A stretch of 64,000 nucleotides of DNA from Sipunculus nudus (GCA_026874595.1 CM049311.1:9153676-9217675), one strand, 5' to 3'. Counted from the first letter of the stretch, positions 14,607 through 27,886 are shown. Program-made: numbers and translations. Notes: a model not told the origin generated them from the sequence alone.

Positions 14607-17505
14607 TTGCTGACTACACACGGTCGCAGATTTTCTTAATCCACCGGAGGAACGGCACGACATTGGCATACGAGAAGGGCGGGTGGTCCTCACCACACAT
14701 TATGGCGGTAGAGGAGCAGGCCCCGACGGTGACCCATTTATTGCTGCCTTGTTGACACATGAGCGGCCCGCCGGAGTCACACTGAAAAAAAGAAATGACC
14801 ATAAAGTCACTTAACTGATACAGAGTTTAATGTTTCTTAAAGACAATATAACATATTGTTGTGGTTCATGTAAATTTTCAACATTAATTGTTAATGAAAA
14901 CATTTCCAATGTCTTATTACATGTTTTGAATCCCACAGTTAATCCCATCTTTGTTATTACTGTTATGTGATATTGTTGGCACAGCTTGCTTTTTACGTCA
15001 AAACGCATGATCGAAAAGTCTTATGTTACACAAGGTAAACACTCAACACAATCCCTTTCCGCTCACGAAAGACTCATATTAATTTCATCCAAAAACATTT
15101 TACATAATGTTTTCAACGTTTCAACGAATGCGCAATATTGCAATAATATATTATAATGTATTCCAATTGTATGAGTGATTTATTTGTTATATTTAAAACA
15201 AATATTAACCATATATACCACAAGGAATTGCAAATATTGAACCGATGTGTAAAAACACCTAAAGGTAAAAATATCAATACAACTTCTATACAATATATTA
15301 TTAGATATTTCTAAAATCATCTGAAATGTTTTCCTGAGTTTTTCATTATTTCGGACAGTCCTATCTCTTCTGCATCAGGCTGGTGTACAATATAATACCA
15401 AAACAGACTAATCAAACTGAATTTAAACAAATTAGCAAGTTTCCTTTTTTTCAGATATATATTTTTTACAAACAACGTTTGTCTTGTTTTTCTGTACGCC
15501 TAAAAAGACATGATATTTTTATTAATTCGAATATGAAGTACACTATAAAATTCATGCGGTGTTATGAAAATGCAAGGTGTGGATGGAATGTGGTGGCCAG
15601 GCTTCCAGTGTTCAACTAGGGATTGCATTCATCTGGTTTTCTTTTTTGAATTTGATCACTTGCAGGGCAGGTGTTCCCCGCAACACTCTTGACGTAGATT
15701 GTTGTATGCTTCTTTACAAGAAGCCTTTCCTCTGGTTCAGGCAACAAGTTTACGCACTGTGGTCCAGGAATAATCGACACCGGGAGTTCTTTCAAATTCC
15801 CACCACCCATCTCATCCTCTGCAGGGATTCAGAAAATACAAATTGAAACGAAATAAAAATGTTGAAATGTTAAACCCAATGCTTCGTGTGCATTTTTTCA
15901 GCTAATACTTCCATTATCAATAGGCAGGGATGCTCGACGCAAAATAACCTTTGTGACCCAGCTTTGAAAGAAACATGAAATTTCCTGCTGAATATTATGT
16001 TATATATGGGAAAACTTTGAATCGTGAGTCACTTTCATTGACTGCAGCATCCATTCTTAAGAGTAAATACATGTACCGATAAATTGTATTTATATTTTAA
16101 ATAATACGTTGTCGTTAGAATGTCAAATAAAACTCTTTTTTTAACATATACATAGGAATAAAGATAAGATGTTCTCTGGTTTGATAAGCTCCCACAAAAT
16201 GATGCCTATTGTATTAAGATTTTTTTTGCAAAGAATCCATGCTTCACTGTGATAGTGTGACAGTGACAGCGAATTAAAGTAAAATACGTCCACTATCAGC
16301 ATATCACAGCATGGTGATATCTCTGGTATAAGGTTTGCCCATTCATAAACACGTTTCATCAATTTGCTAATGCGGAGTTGTTACCTTCATTACTCTGAAA
16401 GCCCTATCCAGTCATGTGACAGTTGGGGAAAGGTTCACCAATGGGTTCGGGGAGACATATGGGCCGCACGTAGTCTGTCAACTCCACATCTCTATCAAGA
16501 AGAACCAGGGTTATGTCGTTTTAGCTATAACATATTTTGCGCATCACCTGTTAAGGGTCATTCTCAGGTGTACGTCGCATCAGGATCCATATGCTAATGT
16601 GTGTAAAATGGTGTGAAATTCACTCTTTAGTTTCTGAGATGTAACTCCGCTGGCGGGAACACTTGACAAAATGTATCACTTGACAAAAAACATAAATACT
16701 TAAAAAAACGAAAAAAAAAACCAAACATTTATTTCATTTTTTAATGATTCTGTGGGTCTTTTATGCGTCCTGTTCAACTGTTTATACCTTATACAACTTT
16801 ATCTTCTTTATATTGTTTTAAGCAGCAATATCCTGTCACCTAATATTTAATATGTTAGAGATACGTCATATTATCCCTCACATTGACTGAATCCTATACA
16901 TGCAACGTTCCTTTTAAATGACAGAAGTCCGAATTGCTGCAGGCCACCCTCAGAGTATTTATATAGATAAAGTTGTCGATTGTAGATTGGTATGCGACAA
17001 CTCGCGTATCTGGATATGATCCATAATAGATTAATTTGCATGTAGTGGAATCATAAAAAAATACACATTCATAGCAAATATTTGGATTACAAAATAAATC
17101 GATTTGAATAACAATTGAAGTATATTTCCTGTACCTTGGCGTCTACTGTTTATTTTTCGGAACACGTGACATCATCTACCTGTCTCTCCATGGATACTTA
17201 CTAGAATGGTACCAGTGTTGAAAAAATCTTTGTTGAATGTGGATGTCACTGACGTAACGGTCTGTCTCCCATCCCCACTCACGTCAAGGTTGGTGCTCCC
17301 AATCACCAGCTGAATGTCACCCATATTGCCGTTTCTGTGTAAATATATATAATCTAAAACTTTAATTTGCAATGCTTTCACTGAACAGTGTCCCTAAACC
17401 ACTAATGGTGTCAGTTTAATGTTTACCGTTTGCGTTTAGTACTCTGTTATTTCAGTAATGAAATGAATTTGATCGTTAAATATTGATGCATTTTTAATCC
17501 AAAGA

Positions 17506-17760
17506 TCATTCCCCCCCATTCCTACTATATTCGAGAATTTTGGCGTGGTACCAAAAAGCATGATCCTGCTTGCCACAAACTCTCACCGCAGACAGATTCT
17601 TGCATCGACGTTGTCCTCGGAGTACTTGTGAGTCGCAACTAGAGTTCTTAACAAAATCTGACAGGTTTATATTTCTTCCATTTTCCAAAAACCGCTCATG
17701 TAACCTGCCGCCAATTCGACACTTAATCTTGGATTTCACAGGCCACATGTCGAAATTTTA
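17506..17760 (-). other. Unrecognised minus-strand open stretch inside pseudogene C
   Basis: An 80-codon open frame with Cys and basic residues lies where exon 7 would be expected. It has no resemblance to the protease exons. It may be a fragment of an inserted element; I cannot assign it. Confidence 0.2.
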
Positions 17761-18639
17761 TATTATTTTGTTTTATTACACTTCCTCTATCTCATATCCC
17801 CATTTTCTTTAAGCTCTGTGGATAGTACCAAACCAGATTTCCTTTTCATTTTAAATTCAAATTTTCATGCATGAACGAAGAATCTATAGATAATTAAAAA
17901 TGGTGGGAGGTGAGAGTTAGATTGTATCTCGACGAGCTTGGATATCTCACAGCGAATAACAGGCTGGATTTATGGCATTTCTCTTAGTTTTCCTTTGTTT
18001 CATTACTTACACATCTCTTAGACAATGGGCAGCCCTCAACACCCATATTTCATGCCTGGGCATCAGTTCTTGCATTTGAAACTTACATTTTTTACAGGAA
18101 TTACAGCGGATTTAATCAAACATTATTGCCTCAATGTTGACAAATCACTTTCAAACACTTGGAAACACTTTTTGAATTTCAAATTGAGCCAGCTTTGTAA
18201 ACGTTTATTCAAGTTGATGCTTGGTTGGTAAAAGAAAAATTTTGTCATAGCGGGAATTTTTGTCAGCTGGAACGGCGCCTTTACATATATGACTTATATA
18301 TGACCTCAGCTAATGCCTGAAAAGAACAAAGAAATTTTGTTATAGGGAGGTTGACGATTCACAAGAATGAACAATTACTGTTTAAAGTTAAAAAATAGTA
18401 ATGACGATAAAAAACACATTATTGTTTATGGTTTATGAAGATTTGTTACATAAGTATATCATATTTAAAGAATGCATGGCGGTTGATACTGTAATAAAAG
18501 TCAAAATTATTTGTTCTGATTGCAAACATTTAAAAATTCACTTATTTTATGTAAGTTTAAAGAAACGTAACAAACATTTTTTTAGTAAACCATAACAGAG
18601 AGTGAAGTAAGGTTCCCCATTCTATCTTTGTTTTTTCAT

Positions 18640-18800
18640 GGTAGCCTTCAGAGGGAATCCCGCCATTATCTGCCTCAGTTCCCCGACGGAACGTTTATTC
18701 CATCTCTTCACGTGTTTCTTTAGAATCATTGCAGCCTTCAGGGAGTATCCCGACATTATCTGCTTCAGTTCCCCGATTTAATAATTATTGCACCTCTTTA
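18640..18800 (-). repeat. Tandem duplicated, degenerate exon 5 in pseudogene C
   Basis: Two adjacent minus-strand copies of the exon-5 core (GELRQIMAG and GELKQIMSG), each with an upstream AAACACGT-like exon start. The second repeats the pattern about 80-90 bases away. They diverge far more from each other than the copies in pseudogene B do, so this is an older, separate duplication of the same exon. Confidence 0.7.
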
Positions 18801-20801
18801 CGTGATTCTGTAGAATAAGCAATTTAATTGTACAACTCTAAATTTTAATATTGATTCTTCAGGTCACTAATATCCATTCCTTAATTCCTGGTTGTTTTCT
18901 TTCTTTACTTTCTTGTTACTGGTCATAGTCATTTGGCAAATCAGTTTCCTTTTATTTATGCTGAGCTCGACTGACAATGATTTGGATGATAACTTATCAA
19001 GCTTCAGTTTCTCGTTTTACAGATTAGAAGTGCGGTTTTAGCTTGAAAAATCGTTTCTGATTTGAGTATATATATTTATATATATAATTATATGAGTATA
19101 TATATATGTTTATTATTTTGTTATTTATATTTTTAAATTATTATTTTAACATTTCTACATTCTCATCAGACAGTTTTGAATTTATGATGATAATTCAATT
19201 GCTATATATTAATGTTTTTCTCTGTTTCTTTATCGCTATATATTTTAAACCATTAACTTTCCCCTTAATGATATTTGGTTTATACTTATCTAAATATATC
19301 TAATTTTTAATACAACATGTCATAAAATTGTTACCTTAAGCATAACACTGCATGAATATAATAATCAAATAATAATCTAGAAGGTAATCTATCTTTATTA
19401 TCTGTGCTACGCGCAAGATGTATATTATGTTCACTATGCACAGATTAATCGGGCAATAGAATTTCTAATATTGTTAATGCGTAATGGCATTCTGTTAACG
19501 ATTTCTACATGATACAGGATGCTGTTTGCGAAAGACAGTTTTTACAATTATAGAATGAGTTTGTTCGGTTTGCTTACCTTGTTGGTGGTAGGACTGCTCG
19601 TGCCAACTTCCAAGCATCCCGCTTCAGTCCACAGATCGAGCAGACATGCCGCGCTGTAGGGTCCTGGTGTATCATCATCTCTACATATAGCTTATAAGCG
19701 TAAACGATATTCTACACAAAACCTTGAAAGTATGCTTAAATGTAATATGGAAGAATATTCTTATAAATAACAGAGAAAAGCTACCAAAGGTCTTTGGGAA
19801 TATCAACAAAAAGAAAGACAAATATATGGACGTTTTGTGACCATATAAGACCACTAAAATTTAGGAGAATTCTATTGCCCAAGGTAAAATAGCATAATAA
19901 ATTAGATTAATCCGTTTTTGCTTCCGTAAAATGAGGAAGAGGGAAATATAACATACATCTAAGGAAATCTTTACACGCTTTTACAATTAAAGGAAATACT
20001 GGGTAATGTTACCGATGAAATTGTGTTGAGACCATTAATGAAGGTAAATTTATAGATGGTGACTAATATATCATGGAGAAGATTGCAAAGTTTTTTTATA
20101 TATATCCTTGCAACATAAAGACAACTTAAATAATGAAAATAGGCTGACCCAGCTTCAGATATGAGTTAATTTAAGAAAATGGCGTTTACTCGACGGAAAT
20201 ACAATTATGTAACATTCATGGACTTTTAGTCCACATTCAAAACGGAGAAAAAATTCTAATCAATTCTGCAAACATCTGTCAAGTCTAAAAAAAGATAAAC
20301 TGTTCGGAAGAGGCACCTCAATGCCCTCCATCGCAATCTAGCAAATTTCAGTAAACACTTTCTGCAATCTCGCTAATTGCAGAGTTTTTCAAATAATACA
20401 AAAATGAACTCTGACAAGCTTGAAAGAAAGGTAAAGGTCACAGCACCAGAGGAAATTTTGGACTGCGATATAATGTTGATAGGTGGCAACGTATCAAAAT
20501 TATAATTATGTTAAAGGTGCGGACGTGGACATGGACGTAATTTATGTCAAGAACATGAAGACCCAATTGAGTGTTTAAGAAGAATACTCCTGTTTGATTT
20601 AAATGCCTGTCAGGAAATTACCCTTTCTTAAACACTTCAATGTTCTGTATAATATTAATAAAATGAACCAATGATCTCATCACCTGAACCATATAAGAAA
20701 AGGCAGAAGAATGCCCATAAATCTAACTGTGAACTTTAAAATAATCAACAGCTAGCGGCAAACTACCTTTACGAATCTTTTACGCAAATGTACAGATAAC
20801 T

Positions 20802-21229
20802 AACCGGCTTTTGTAGCTCAGGGTAAGAGCACAGGACTCGATGCGGGAGATCGTGAGTTCAAATCTCAGCCGAGGCGGTGAGATTTTTCACGGTCGCCCC
20901 CCTTCTAGGGTTTAGCCCTCTGTAGGCTTATTAGGAAGGTCGTGCCCAACGGCCGTGTTTCACTTACAAACGATTGCGCCTTTCGGGGGTTCCTCGGTGG
21001 TATGACCCAGCAATGGGGAAGATGACGCACCCTAGGCCAGCAGGTGTAGTATTACCGAGTGTAGTATTTACGTCAGGATATGAAAATGAAAGGAAACGTG
21101 TGATACTGCCCTGTCACGGAGTCCGAAACCGGAATGGAATTCAGCAGATGTACATATACTTAGTAAAGTTAGCTCTTAAACGGAGACGGTTATCTCCACA
21201 AAAAATATTATAAAAAAAGAAAGAAGCAA
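20802..21229 (+). mobile_element. Full-length tRNA-derived SINE with 16-bp target duplication
   Basis: The head contains a pol III A box (TAGCTCAGGGTAAGAGCA) and a B box (GAGTTCAAATCTC), followed by a body of about 350 bp and an A-rich tail. It is flanked by perfect 16-bp direct repeats AAATGTACAGATAACT at 20786-20801 and 21230-21245. It sits within intron 3 of pseudogene C. The head cannot be a functional tRNA because no acceptor stem pairs around it. The 79-codon frame through it is incidental. Confidence 0.92.
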
Positions 21230-21776
21230 AAATGTACAGATAACTATGGCATGCACAAACAATACTGTGCCATCGTACTGAAACTCTGTTGCAGCAGGTA
21301 CGATTAAAGAAGGGTAAGAGAGTAGGTGTCCGGCAATCTGGGGGAATTTATATCTTAATTATTGAGATATTTACAGATATTATGTTAGTAATATGAGAAC
21401 GTCGTCAGATAGCAAGAGCCCCGATATTTTCAAGAAACCTGTATATTAAAATTTAAAAAAATGTAGAAATAACTTACCGTTACAACCACGACTTCAACTC
21501 GACCAGGCCAAAATAAACTTACTGGTGTCAGTGATGCCATAACAAAGTGTTCAGTAGGGGACGCCCTCCTCATTGCTCAGTGCTTTGTCAACTTCCTGCT
21601 TGAAGAGGTACTTTTTTCCTTTATTCCCTTTACCATGGCCTTGTTCCACCATTCCACCTCGTATCTTGAACTGAAGGGACTTCCGGTTCCGTTGAGGAAA
21701 CACCCGCCTTTCAGCCAGTTTTTCTTTAGGCACTCCATCTTGTAAGGCCCATAACTGTCATCTTTGTTGCTATCAG

Positions 21777-23790
21777 TTTAAAAAAAAGTATATAAAAAAT
21801 CATAAGGATATGGTTATGGATTAACATGCGAAATAATAGATCGGTATCAGACTGTTGTGTACTTTACATGTCGTGACCACGAGATACAAAGCATGCAAAG
21901 CATATTAAAGTTTGGCGACAGATGTGACGGCAATTTTTGTTTACTGATCAGTCCTACAGAAAAACCTTGATCAATATACCTACTGCAATATGAAAGAATG
22001 GCTCGTCAGTGAAAGAAAGTTTAGTTTCATTAACGTTGTTAGACGTTTCGCGAGTTAATTATTCTGTCTGTGCCCTGATATCTTGACATAATCGGTTATT
22101 TCATTACAGAGTACCTAAGGAAAGCTGAAATTACTACTATCTTGCGTCAACTTTATGCCCCTGTTTCTATATCCGAAGTCCCCATCGGACTGGGCTGATC
22201 GTGTTGCTCCATCGATTAAGTTCAGGAGCTCTAGTTCACCCTTGTGAAAGCCCGACTCCAAAGTAAGTCCTACAAAGACTCATTACTACCGATTTATTTC
22301 TTTCGATATAAACTGGTCTGTCTCTGTGTCTGGGTCTGCAGGTACCCAGACCGCCCTGTGCTTGGTCATCTTTCTACTCCCATACCCACACAAATATATA
22401 TACTCTACATTAAGCAATATATAATGTGAGCATAGGTTTAATCTCGGTCACTCGGATATTTCAATAATATAACTAAGAAGAACATCTTTTCTCTTTCAGA
22501 TAACGTCAAGCATTTGTCTACATTAAAGAGATATCTATGAAATCTATTGAGATATGCTACAAATCTGTCGACAGATTTATCGAAAGGTGGCAGTTACAGC
22601 GCTGGAAAAAAGTACACCGACAGTGACATGACATTTCTAGAATTAATGTATGCTCAACAGTTTATGCCTTTGAGCCTCCAATTTTCATACCTGCGCTTTG
22701 AAAAACTTACTGGTGTGAGAGTTTGCTTTCTAGTTAAGTCAAACTGCTTATGAGCACACTTTTATAACTTTCTAGGTCTATACATAAGCAATAAGCCACA
22801 CCTGTCTCCTGACAGGTCTATTAGCCGGAATCTAAACACACACAAAAATGAGTTTACATCACCGGATTTCCAAGGCTCCTAGCCATATCCCAGACATAGT
22901 ATTTTGAATCAAAACTCTTCTGCTCTCTTCCGAGATGGAATTTTACCAAACCACAGGGTCTAACCAAGTTTAAGGTACTTCGACCATTAAGGGCGTAGCT
23001 ATCTTCCAAATTTCAAACCGCGGGTCACTTAGCATTATTTGGCAAAACTGCCATCAGCGTTTGAAAGAAAAAATGTAGAAAAAGAAAACTTGCTTTCTGC
23101 TTCGTCTGATACTATCGCCAACACCAAAAGTAAAACAGTTAAACAGTCGCATGTCATTTCTTCATATAAACAACAGTTACAGAACAATGTAATTAAAAAC
23201 GTATTCCACACACTAACATTTGTTCTTCTAAAATGCGTGCATATTATGTTTCAGTTATTATTTTTAAATCAGAAACCTCGGTTAATTTCCATCTCTAGAT
23301 TGTCCTGATATTTCTTAAAACTTATGATCAAAACTTATGATTCAAACTACTGTCCTATCTGTTTTGATCTCAAATGCTACGCCAGTAATCATTGACTGTG
23401 GAATATTCACAAGAAAGATGTGGTAGTTAAACCAAGTCAAGTGATTATTTAAGTTATTTAAACAAGTTATCAGAAACCTGGGCTTCAACGAATTAAACGG
23501 AAAGAACAATGCCTTAAAGGGACACAAACTGAAAATGAACTTTCATAATAAGAATGGCACATTAAGATAAACGTCTTATATTATGGGGATAAGGTTCACA
23601 GGGCGAAGAATCATATTTAAAGGGCACGACTGTATACAAAGGAGCGGATTTACCGCTCCAGTTTTCGACGACCAATTAATTTACGAATAAAGACGAGGTC
23701 CTTGGAAATGTTGCTCATAACTGCTATGGTATTACTTCCCTAAGAGAGTTCTTAAAGTTACAGTAAAAGAACTTAATTTTGTGTTTCTTG
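21777..23790. other. Gene-free intergenic DNA
   Basis: No conserved reading frame, module exon or mobile-element end that I recognise. Upstream exons 1 and 2 of pseudogene C were looked for on the minus strand and not found. Confidence 0.5.
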
Positions 23791-23796
23791 CATGAC

Positions 23797-24260
23797 GGGG
23801 CCCTTCAATTTAATCTAGTCTGGGCCTCCCCCTATCGGAGGATTCAGAGAATTACAAAGTTGTTAAGTTGCCAGCAAATTACGGAATTGCTAGATCGGGG
23901 CCCCTCAGTGTATGACCGCCGTGGCCTCACTCTACCGGAGTATTCAGATAACAACAAAAATGCTAAATTGCCGGCAAAGTGCGGAATTGCTAGAAGTGGG
24001 TTACATATGTTTGCAGCCCGAGCTCCCTCTACTAGAGGATAAAGAGAACTTCAAAGCTGCAAAATTTCCAGCAAATTGCATAATTGCTTGACAGACCCCT
24101 TCATCTCATTGGCGCCTGGGGCTCCCTCTAACGGAGGATTATGAGAATTTCAAAATTAAAATATTGTAAGCAAATTGCGTGTATGAGAGACGGGAAGGTC
24201 TTCCCTGCCGAATGGCAAAGTTACTTCAAAAGCTGCTAAATTGCTGGCAATTTGCGCATG
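23797..24260. repeat. About 97-bp minisatellite, 4 to 5 diverged copies
   Basis: Copies start near 23797, 23893, 23991, 24090 and, degenerate, 24186. Each contains a CTCCCTCTAxCGGAGGA-like core, then GAGAATT(A/T)CAAA, then GCCAGCAAATTGCGGAATTGC. The related AATTGCTGGCAATTTGC motif continues to 24330. Non-coding. Confidence 0.8.
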
Positions 24261-24925
24261 AGAATGCAAAATTGCTGGTTAGCTGATTGATTGCTGGCAG
24301 TTTGAAAGAGTTGCTGACAATCTGCGAGACTGCCGGGAAAGTTGACGGGCACCACGAAATTTTACGACGGAGGCAAGCTTCATATGGAAGAATCCAACGG
24401 TTCCCCACCCACATGGGACTTCCACGGCTATATCATTATTACTATAAACAAAACCACTTTCCTGTCTACGGACGCAACTCTCAGACCAAAAAACATAGGT
24501 TAATATTTAACCTCCATTCATGGAGGTAACTATATAACACTACCCGCAGCAACTTCGCAGACATTGAACAATTTAAGGCAGATAAAACTTTCAATAACGC
24601 CAATTATGCTATCATGTGTCTGAATATCGCCACTTATGTTGCGCGTAATTTTGAATACAATTACAATTTATGCGCTAATTGATCATATGACTGATGAAAG
24701 TTGGTTTGAACGCAAATATTTTATAGACATTATCAACCTCATTTAGCCTCGTCTTACTTTGATCATATTTTAATCATTATCCCCTCTTTATATCTATCCT
24801 GTAAATAACTTTTACCTAGAATGACCCGAAACCTATTTGTGCATACAGTACCCAAGCCTAAAATTGTTTATTCGCTCAAATTTTGAAATTGGTTCTTATA
24901 TATGTTACAGTAAAAGTGTGTAACT

Positions 24926-24945
24926 AGGGATTTCGCGAAATCCCT
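24926..24945. repeat. Perfect 20-bp palindrome
   Basis: AGGGATTTCGCGAAATCCCT is fully self-complementary. Diverged half-sites (GGAATTCGTGAAATT, GGGTTTCGTGTAATCCC) follow within 120 bases, at the edge of the minisatellite at 25045-25600. Confidence 0.85.
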
Positions 24946-25044
24946 AAAACTTTCAGGGAATTCGTGAAATTACTGTTTCACTTCACTTCATTAATCACTG
25001 TTTCATTTCATGAAATCACTAAAAAGTCTAGGGTTTCGTGTAAT

Positions 25045-25600
25045 CCCTGAAAATAGTACCTTCGTTTTACACAATCTTACTGAATGGATTTCAGGGAATT
25101 TGTGTAATGATATCTTGTCATAGTTTGAGTTATCATTATCATATTCATAACATTTCAGTTTATATATTTTACACAATCTTACTCGTATTCATAACATTTC
25201 AGTAACTTTATTTACACAATCGTACTCATATTCATAACATTTCGTGTAATCCCTGAAAATAGTACCTTCGTTTTACACAATCTTACTGAATGGATTTCTA
25301 GGAATTTGTGTAATGATATCTTGTCAGAGTTTGAGTTATCATTATCTTATTCATAACATTTTATTTCATATATTTTACACAATCTTACTCATATTCATAA
25401 CATTTCAGTAACCTTATTTACACAATCTTACTCATATTCATAACATTTCAGTATCTTTATTTTACGCGATCTTACGCATATTCATAACATTTCAGTACCT
25501 TTATTTTAGACAATCTTACTCATATCCATAACATTTCAGTAACTTTATTTCATAAAATCTTACCCATATTCATAACATTTAAGTACTTTTATTTTTTATA
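25045..25600. repeat. AT-rich minisatellite with higher-order structure
   Basis: At least nine copies of a roughly 45-50 bp unit built on ACACAATCTTACTCATATTC then ATAACATTTCAGTAACTTTATTT. A longer segment (about 25041-25144) recurs at 25239-25345, giving a second period of about 200 bp. Repeats are directly adjacent without unique spacers, so this is not CRISPR-like. Confidence 0.85.
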
Positions 25601-26053
25601 GTTTGTAAAAGTCAGGGAGAATGTCAAGGAATTTTTATCTCATAGAAGTTATGGAATATTGTGTCAAAATATTAAAATAAAAACTTTTTTTGTTAAAAAG
25701 TTTTGTCCCAAAATGTGGTAACTATTTTAGATAAAAATCGCAATGGCAACGACCTTGTTTGGTATTTTAAAAGACTTCAAAGAAGTCTTTACTTCGAACA
25801 ATATGAAAAACTCTGGTAGCTGGGGCACTAAAAATGGTAAAGACGTAACTTAGACATTATCTTTATCCCCGAAGATGTTTATGGGAGGTTATAACACCCT
25901 CTCCGTTTGCCATGTTTATATACAGGTTTTTATATTGTATCGGAAGATAAACCCTGGAGCAGAGAAAATCTGAATTTTTTACTGGTGCAAATGAAGGAAA
26001 CGGTAAGGTATCACAACAGGATCTGTCAGTATACCTACTTGTGTGTATGTTTG

Positions 26054-26055
<2 letters not shown>

Positions 26056-26090
<35 letters not shown>

Positions 26091-26100
26091 ATATATATAT
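26056..26100. repeat. (TC)n(TA)n microsatellite
   Basis: TC run with one interruption, then a short TA run. Ser-Leu reading frames over it are artefacts. Confidence 0.95.
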
Positions 26101-26744
26101 GTTGATCTGTAGCTAACAAATTGTAGAGCACATTTACACTTGAATAATCCACATAAGGCATTTCTCTACAATATTACGATCTTTCCAAAATATGATTCGA
26201 AACCGGAATCCAACTTTTAGCGTTCACAGTATACAAATAAACGTAGTTCACTCTTTACAGCAAGGGAAGGATCTGTATTCTACAACTGTTTTGATTTGGA
26301 GGCGATCGATTCACCCTTTGAACTTAGTATAGGATCTTTGTTACCTAAAACACCTAAAAGTGTCGCCACCATGCTTGCAGGGGGATTTACAGGCCTGTGG
26401 TAGTTATATGTACTACAAACTGATTATAGAATATAGATATAGATTTTCAATGGTATACTCTCTAAATAAGATATTTAAAATATTTTAAATATTTTATAAT
26501 GCTGCGATCGTGGCAAGAAATCCATTCATCAGTATGTTTACTTTGAAGACCTGGTCAGTAATGATGTGAACCGGAATGGGTCGCGGGGGTACTCGGATTT
26601 GTGAAAATCTTTTACTTGTTACATACATTATTATTGTTAGACATAGAAAGGATAAGGTCAAGTAAGGAAATATGAAAGATGAATGCATGTTTTAAGGCAA
26701 GGAAGCTGTTCCAAAGAAAGAAACGGAAATATCCATACCTCGTT

Positions 26745-26832
26745 AGTGACAGAAGTGGATCTGGGAGGTGGTTGGGGCTTGTGGTGCAGGGGGTCCCCTC
26801 CTTTTCCTAAATCCTGGATCCGCCCCTGAGTA
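26745..26832 (-). mobile_element. GGGGCGGATCCAGG-type interspersed repeat fragment
   Basis: The minus strand begins CAGGGGCGGATCCAGGATTT, the same end as the plus-strand repeat at 31475-31590. The two share this terminus and then diverge. Probably the end of a dispersed non-autonomous element; full boundaries are not visible. Confidence 0.5.
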
Positions 26833-27800
26833 GGCCTACCCATCCTCCTGAAACTGTGTGGTGATATGACACTTCAACTGACACCTTTCGTCAGTATAGG
26901 TAGACGGAAGATGTGAAAAAAGAAAATTCTAAACATTGTGTTTTATAGGGACTAAATTATATATTTAAGATAGGAAACCACACAAAGGAAGGAATAATGT
27001 GTTTTGTAGGGACAATAAATGACATATTTAAAATTAAAAACCACAAAAAGCAAAGAAACAGAGTTCCATTGATGAAATCTTGATGGAAAGCCTGTGCCTG
27101 TTTCCCCTTGATTATCGGCGGGGTAATTGCCTTGCTGGCATTGTGTCTTCACACAGAAGGTACATCTATGAATATCAAGGATAATCCCCCTATCCACATT
27201 CATTCACACAGCACTCTGTTACGCCAAAATCGAGCTATTTCGCCTGAGAAGTTGTAAATTACAAAAAAAAACAAGTAAATAGAGCAAACAGAGAGTATGC
27301 ATCGACAACATCCTATGCAAATGTAACAAATAGAAGGTATTTGCCCGTGAAACATATTTTTTATATTGAAAAACCTGTGGATATATTTTACGTTGTTATA
27401 TCCATGACGCGGTATTGTAAATATAAACAAAAACTTATGCACGTGATTCCTTAGATAGTTTACTGATATAAATTTTTCCAGAACTGTTGGAAGATGTAAA
27501 CGTATGTTGCATGTTATTGCAGCGACACATGTTATGGTCATTTGAACATTCTGCAAAAGGATTACCCCGGTGATTTGGGGGCTTAACCATTTTTGGTTGA
27601 CCTCGATACTTACATGTTTTTTACATTTACTGACCATGAAAGTGGGTCCATGACTGAATCATAAGTAAGGCCAAACATATTTTAATCCGTCACTGGCAGC
27701 ATGGGTTATTCACATTCGCAGTCGACCAATATTTTGCACAGTTGCCCTTTCATCTGTTTTTCGACCCGGATTTTGTACCTTGGATGTTCCTGCGGTTATG
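26833..27800. other. Intergenic DNA upstream of gene D
   Basis: No supportable gene. The 145-codon minus-strand frame at 27637-27200 is AT-rich, hydrophobic and has no domain, splice or paralogue support. Confidence 0.5.
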
Positions 27801-27818
27801 TATTCTGTATTGGGTTGG

Positions 27819-27826
27819 TATAAATA
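27819..27826 (+). promoter_or_regulatory. TATA box of gene D
   Basis: TATAAATA lies about 30 bases before a purine and CA-rich stretch that ends in a splice donor (CAG|GTAGGG at 27886/27887). This is the expected spacing for a transcription start near 27850. Confidence 0.6.
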
Positions 27827-27849
27827 AGCTCAGCACTGCAACTGATTAA

Positions 27850-27886
27850 CGTTGCACAAACAACAGCGGGAGAACAGAAACAGCAG
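27850..27886 (+). other. Probable 5' untranslated first exon of gene D
   Basis: Non-coding exon inferred from the TATA box upstream and the donor CAG|GTAGGG. The coding exon at 28846 begins after TTAATTCAG and so needs an upstream leader exon. Gene E has a similar ACAG-rich candidate ending at 40727. The start is approximate. Confidence 0.5.

Larger units (their letters stand above)
14614..21776 (-). pseudogene. Protease pseudogene C, minus strand
   Basis: Paralogue of genes D and E in opposite orientation. Recognisable exons, read 5' to 3': exon 3, 21776-21523 (second module; first Cys now Ser, one-base frameshift in the middle, a TGA in the downstream frame, acceptor AG lost); exon 4, 19690-19578 (first half of module 3, EAGCLEVGT); two degenerate tandem exon-5 pieces, about 18800-18640; exon 8, 17334-17202; exon 9, about 16527-16385 (DYVRPICLPEP), with a TAA near its start and TAG replacing Trp after CHMTG; exon 10, 15818-15664, ending at a GC donor; exon 11, 14781-14614, reading CDSGGP instead of GDSGGP, then stop. 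Exons 6 and 7 (with the catalytic His) and the upstream exons were not found. No active protease can be made. Confidence 0.9.

Noticed and set aside
20802-20880. A tRNA gene
   Set aside because: A and B boxes are present but no acceptor stem forms, and the segment is the head of a 428-bp SINE with flanking target duplications.
25045-25600. CRISPR-like repeat array
   Set aside because: Repeats are AT-rich and directly adjacent, without unique spacers, in a eukaryotic intergenic region.
27200-27637. A 145-codon minus-strand frame upstream of gene D
   Set aside because: AT-rich hydrophobic sequence without domain, splice or paralogue support.
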